Below are positions 5,892-6,246 of a stretch of DNA of 6,246 nt, in pieces. A model generated the notes under the pieces. The model was not told the DNA's origin, did not search any database, and saw only the letters and a program-made list of their open reading frames with translations. Position 1 is the first letter of the stretch. The number at the start of each line of letters is the position of its first letter. A program made the position numbers and the translations under genes. This DNA is from an uncultured Eubacterium sp. (GTDB lineage: Bacteria > Bacillota > Clostridia > Peptostreptococcales > Anaerovoracaceae): assembly GCA_900551775.1 (NCBI GenBank), contig URXI01000255.1:1-6246 (forward strand). Reading direction: 5' to 3'.

Positions 5892-6004
5892 AAGGTGAGT
5901 TAAGCAGATTGGACTGATTTGGGGAGTTTTGTTAAGCAGCCCCGGCTGTGCGCCCGCAAATGCGTAACTGTTGCACGATAGAGCGCCATGTCTGAGTCAA
6001 TAGT

Positions 6005-6018
6005 TGAGTAATTGCTCA
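6005..6018. promoter_or_regulatory. TGAG-N6-CTCA dyad, right copy, candidate operator
   Basis: TGAGTAATTGCTCA is a 14-bp palindrome around AATT with one mismatched symmetric pair. Twelve of 14 bases equal the left copy at 5740-5753. It sits about 50 bp upstream of the aminotransferase gene's -10 box, a typical place for an activator site. Confidence 0.4.
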
Positions 6019-6064
6019 TGTTTACATGGCTATAAATGCGCTTTTCTACAACCGAAACTGCGCT

Positions 6065-6070
6065 TATAAT
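6065..6070 (+). promoter_or_regulatory. -10 box of the aminotransferase gene
   Basis: A perfect TATAAT lies 61 bp before the start codon. The -35 region at 17-bp spacing is TTTTCT (6042-6047), a weak match that would suit an activated promoter. No TG extension is present. Confidence 0.5.
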
Positions 6071-6131
6071 GATAACAACAGAAGATTCAGATAATTGGAC
6101 TGAAAACACATTTACCAAGGAGGTTATGATT

Positions 6132-6246
6132 ATGAGTAAATTTGCAAAAAGAGTTTCTGTTATGGAAGAAGAGGTGAGAAACCTGAAGGTTCTGACGGAG
6201 TCCCTGGTTTCGCCGGACATCATCTCTTTTGCCGGGGGCGCGCCGG
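6132..6246 (+). CDS. PLP-dependent class I/II aminotransferase, 5' part only
   Basis: The first 38 codons are present before the window ends: MSKFAKRVSVMEEEVRNLKV, then residues 21-38 ending in DIISFAGGAP. The phrase ISFAGG(x)P shortly after an N-terminal helix is typical of the aminotransferase family that includes 2-aminoadipate/aromatic aminotransferases and MocR-type fusions. These transfer an amino group from an amino acid to a 2-oxoacid with pyridoxal phosphate. Substrate and full length cannot be told; the lysine that holds PLP lies outside. AAGGAGG at 6117-6123 is eight bases from the ATG at 6132 but only two from an in-frame ATG at 6126, so 6132 is chosen. The gene has its own likely promoter and is separated from the LysR gene by a terminator. 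Confidence 0.75.
   Translation, partial: MSKFAKRVSVMEEEVRNLKVLTESLVSPDIISFAGGAP

Larger units (their letters stand above)
5720..6131. other. Gene-free 410-bp region rich in dyads and short repeats
   Basis: No convincing gene on either strand. The left part holds a long-range 10-bp perfect inverted repeat, AAAGAGCGAT (5727-5736) with ATCGCTCTTT (5825-5834). Between its arms are overlapping GC dyads such as CGCAC-GG-GTGCG (5794-5805) and TGCGT-T-ACGCA (5802-5812). TGCGTAAC occurs three times (5868-5875, 5961-5968, and inverted at 5805-5812). GTTAAGCAG repeats at 5899-5907 and 5931-5939, and ATTGGACTGA at 5908-5917 and 6094-6103. I see no T-box, SAM or lysine riboswitch signature. It may be a structured leader, a regulator-binding region or decayed repeats. 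Confidence 0.55.

Noticed and set aside
5937..5948. CAGCC-CC-GGCTG as a terminator hairpin.
   Set aside because: The loop would be only two bases at full stem length and no T run follows.
5900..6223. Minus-strand open frame of 107 codons at the right end.
   Set aside because: It overlaps the start and ribosome binding site of the aminotransferase gene, has an unlikely composition (Ser/Ile/Val-rich) and no ribosome binding site.

Overview
The window looks like chromosomal DNA from a Clostridia-like member of the Bacillota. The reasons are strong AGGAGG-type ribosome binding sites, TGnTATAAT promoters, intrinsic terminators, tightly packed genes, and a small cysteine protein of a type I recall from anaerobic Clostridia. 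This assignment rests on style and recall, not on a marker gene, so it is only moderately sure.

Left part (1-1300, minus strand): the C-terminal third of an FtsX/MacB-type ABC transporter permease survives as a relic. It lacks its 5' end and carries a +1 frameshift. Upstream of it on the same strand, across an intrinsic terminator, is a TetR-family regulator with no ATG and no visible ribosome binding site. This looks like the worn-down remainder of a regulator plus ABC-exporter locus.

Middle (1258-2069, plus strand): a good sigma-A-type promoter drives a 118-residue small acidic protein with a CxCxxC motif. An imperfect stem-loop follows it. Then comes a roughly 240-bp tandem array: three units, about 90 bp apart, each opening with the same extended -10 box TGGTATAAT. 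In the first two units the box runs into a 9-bp inverted repeat whose arms differ between units but stay fully complementary. This is the most unusual feature of the window.

Main operon (2070-5672, plus strand): three genes with gaps of 36 and 21 bp. They encode a seven-helix membrane hybrid histidine kinase with a C-terminal receiver, a classical short-chain dehydrogenase/reductase, and a LysR-type regulator. A strong intrinsic terminator ends the unit. The promoter array is the only promoter candidate seen for it. A sensor kinase, a redox enzyme and a transcription factor would then be made together, but ligand, substrate and targets cannot be read from the sequence.

Right end (5720-6246): a 410-bp intergenic region full of dyads and short repeats, including two related TGAG-N6-CTCA elements. 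It leads to the first 38 codons of a PLP-dependent class I/II aminotransferase that runs off the window.
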